64,000 nt of DNA from Saprospiraceae bacterium (GTDB taxonomy: Bacteria; Bacteroidota; Bacteroidia; Chitinophagales; Saprospiraceae): assembly GCA_021604865.1 (NCBI GenBank), contig BQJU01000028.1, forward strand, positions 28,179 to 92,178, in the 5' to 3' direction. Below the pieces are notes generated by a model. It saw nothing but the letters and a program-made list of their open reading frames with translations, did not search any database and was not told the origin of the DNA. A program made the translations under genes and the position numbers. Of the stretch, positions 62,524-64,000 are shown one piece after another; the stretch's first letter is position 1, and every line of letters starts with the position of its first letter.

Positions 62524-63534
62524 ATGAAAATAGACGTTAATACCTCCATTTACGAATTGTTATACGAGAAAGACGAGGTAAACATTCCTGGACTGGGAGG
62601 GTTTTCTGCTCATTATAAACCGGCAGTAGTAGACCAGATTCAGGGGCAACTACATCCACCGGCTAAAGAATTGCAGTTCAATGGTAACCTTGTAGTCGAT
62701 GATGGTTTTTTGGTTCAGTATATTCAGGAAAAATATCAGGTTTCGCCGGTTGATGCACAAACTGCCATCCGGGAATACGTGCGTGGTGTAAAAGCGGCAC
62801 TGGAACGCCAGGAAATTGTTGCCTTTCCACGTTTGGGGCGGTTATATCTCGATTACGAACACACCTATAAATTTTTACCGGACACCACTAATTTTAATAC
62901 CGATTCTTTTGGCCTGCCAAAAGTGGAAGCCTATCCGATTGCACACAACAACAAGCCCAATTACACCCAGGCTACGCCGGTATCTGAAACGCCATCCTGG
63001 AGAAAAAGACTGGAAGACATTCACCTGGGGAATTGGGTGCAAAACAACCTGATCTGGTTGACGACCGGTGCATTCTTATTGCTTTTGGCTATCGTTTATT
63101 TTGGGTTTCTTCGCAATGATGATCCAGTCACGCCACCCGTTGCCGGTATCCCTGACGAAAGGGTGAATATCAGCCCTTCGATGTCGACAACAGAGGAAGA
63201 AGAAGATGCTGCTCTGCTGGATACAAACAATGAAGAAACGGTCATCGAGGCGGAGCCGGAATCGGAAGAAGAAAACCTGGATACAGAAGGGCCAACCAGA
63301 TTGCCCGATGAAAAATTCTGTATCATTTCCATTGGTTCTTTTGGCAATGAAGACAATGTACGCAAGCTCGTTGAAAAAATTTACAAGGAGGGTTACGAAC
63401 CCTATACCGAAAAGAAAGGTCGACTTACCATGGTTGGTGTTCAGATGCGCTACAACAATGAATCAGATATCAAAAACGCCCTGAGTACCATCCGCAAAAA
63501 GTTTGAAGCCGGTGCTAAGGTGGTGAAGAAGTAA
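62524..63534 (+). CDS. HU-CCDC81/SPOR cell-envelope protein (336 aa)
   Basis: The N-terminus is an HU/CCDC81-like pair of domains (MKIDVNTSIYELLYEKDEVN with IPGLGGFSAHYK, then about 60-125 with VVDDGFLVQYIQEKY and IVAFPRLGRLYLD), which in eukaryotic relatives binds nucleic acid or other partners. A single helix (LIWLTTGAFLLLLAIVYFGF, about 174-196) follows. An acidic linker (TEEEEDAALLDTNNEE) precedes a C-terminal SPOR domain (about 262-333; KFCIISIGSFGNEDNVRKLV), which binds denuded peptidoglycan at division sites. Expected topology: HU-like part in the cytoplasm, SPOR in the periplasm. Common in Bacteroidota; it probably links septal wall to the cell interior. Confidence 0.88.
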   Translation: MKIDVNTSIYELLYEKDEVNIPGLGGFSAHYKPAVVDQIQGQLHPPAKELQFNGNLVVDDGFLVQYIQEKYQVSPVDAQTAIREYVRGVKAALERQEIVAFPRLGRLYLDYEHTYKFLPDTTNFNTDSFGLPKVEAYPIAHNNKPNYTQATPVSETPSWRKRLEDIHLGNWVQNNLIWLTTGAFLLLLAIVYFGFLRNDDPVTPPVAGIPDERVNISPSMSTTEEEEDAALLDTNNEETVIEAEPESEEENLDTEGPTRLPDEKFCIISIGSFGNEDNVRKLVEKIYKEGYEPYTEKKGRLTMVGVQMRYNNESDIKNALSTIRKKFEAGAKVVKK

Positions 63535-63933
63535 TAGGAGTCATACCGAATTTTATTAGAGCTATAGAGACCAGAAAATTTTGCTGAAAGTCACCCCAAA
63601 TGTAAACGCTAACTTCGAATAGCCGAATCAAAATCATTGGGATTGCTTTTTTTAGGTCAATCCTCCAGCCGAGCGACTTTTTTGGTCCGTTTTTTCGTCG
63701 TGGAAAAAATGGACGAAAGATTATTTAAAGCTCCAAATCTCAAACCTACTTCCAAAAATCAAACAAAAGCCTTGACTGCATAATGCCAATCTTTATCTAT
63801 GGCTTTTGCAACCCCTCTGGCGGCAGACCGAAAGACTATAAGAAAACCAATTCAAAACCTAAAAGTGGCAAATAAATTAGCCTTGCAGGTTATGTTTTGA
63901 CCTACTTGAATTAATTGGACAGATAAATGCAGC
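63535..63933. other. Non-coding stretch after the SPOR gene
   Basis: No gene is evident over about 400 bases. GTCCGTTTTTT (63685-63695) and AAAAAATGGAC (63704-63714) form an imperfect terminator-like stem around a short loop. Confidence 0.5.
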
Positions 63934-64000
63934 ATGGAAGAAAGCTGGCTTTCAGCGCTTTGCGGTCAACCAAATGAATTTGGTTGGTACGAAGGGCTAT
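63934..64000 (+). CDS. Possible start of a gene running off the window
   Basis: An ATG opens a frame of 22 codons with no stop before the window edge (MEESWLSALCGQPNEFGWYE...). A 9-bp palindrome, CAACCAAAT-GA-ATTTGGTTG (63967-63986), lies within it, which could argue against coding. Not recognised; only a longer sequence can decide. Confidence 0.3.
   Translation, partial: MEESWLSALCGQPNEFGWYEGL

Overview
The window looks like a chromosomal segment of a Bacteroidota bacterium, most likely of the Saprospiria/Lewinella type. Support comes from many secreted proteins with C-terminal type IX secretion (T9SS) sorting domains of both type A and type B (gliding-motility-like), tandem arrays of ~800-residue FtsX/MacB-like permeases, an HU-CCDC81/SPOR protein, membrane-spanning AraC regulators, and a TTG-N20-TACATTTG promoter upstream of rpsP that fits the Bacteroidota -33/-7 consensus. 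No tRNA, rRNA, CRISPR array or recognisable transposase was found. Identifications rest on reading motifs; no database search was run.

1-15.7 kb: six consecutive permeases of the FtsX/MacB-like type (the first cut by the window edge) plus a single MacB/LolD-type ATPase embedded after the fourth. A pair of tandem dyads sits just before the ATPase gene and suggests that the ATPase and the last two permeases form their own transcription unit. 15.8-23.2 kb: a T9SS-exported protein, a small DUF2007-like membrane-anchored protein, a GPH-type sugar:cation symporter, a RimK-type ATP-grasp ligase paired with an AstE/AspA-like zinc hydrolase, and a divergent UMF1-type MFS transporter. 23.4-26.4 kb: a PadR repressor translationally coupled (ATGA overlap) to a seventh permease carrying an N-terminal prefix domain, with dyads that look like PadR operators. 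26.5-30.0 kb: a 7TM-AraC regulator and a T9SS lectin-like protein separated by a nested tandem repeat rich in GGTTTAG.

30.3-35.3 kb is an accessory island. It holds a HAD phosphatase, an exported barrel-like protein, and two orphan C-terminal RHS tips. Each tip overlaps the start codon of a small membrane protein, an arrangement like toxin and immunity genes, and an 81-bp imperfect direct repeat flanks the second unit. 35.3-38.7 kb: an exported DJ-1/PfpI-TPR protein divergent from an AraC regulator with an N-terminal metal-binding-like cysteine cluster, then a lipoprotein. 38.8-49.4 kb: four T9SS cargo proteins (PKD-rich, glycine-rich, autotransporter-like, beta-propeller-like). Two of them share a C-terminal module of about 180 residues and a conserved leader.

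49.9-55.7 kb: a TolB-like/TPR/AraC membrane regulator, an aspartyl protease, a putative porin whose 3' end overlaps the protease gene, and a small T9SS protein. 55.8-63.5 kb is housekeeping-like: rpsP with a long acidic tail, a conserved unknown protein with an EI24-type membrane protein, hemL followed by a histidine kinase and response regulator, and an HU/SPOR cell-envelope protein. The intergenic spaces hold at least two dispersed palindromic repeat families, long perfect hairpins and short tandem repeats.
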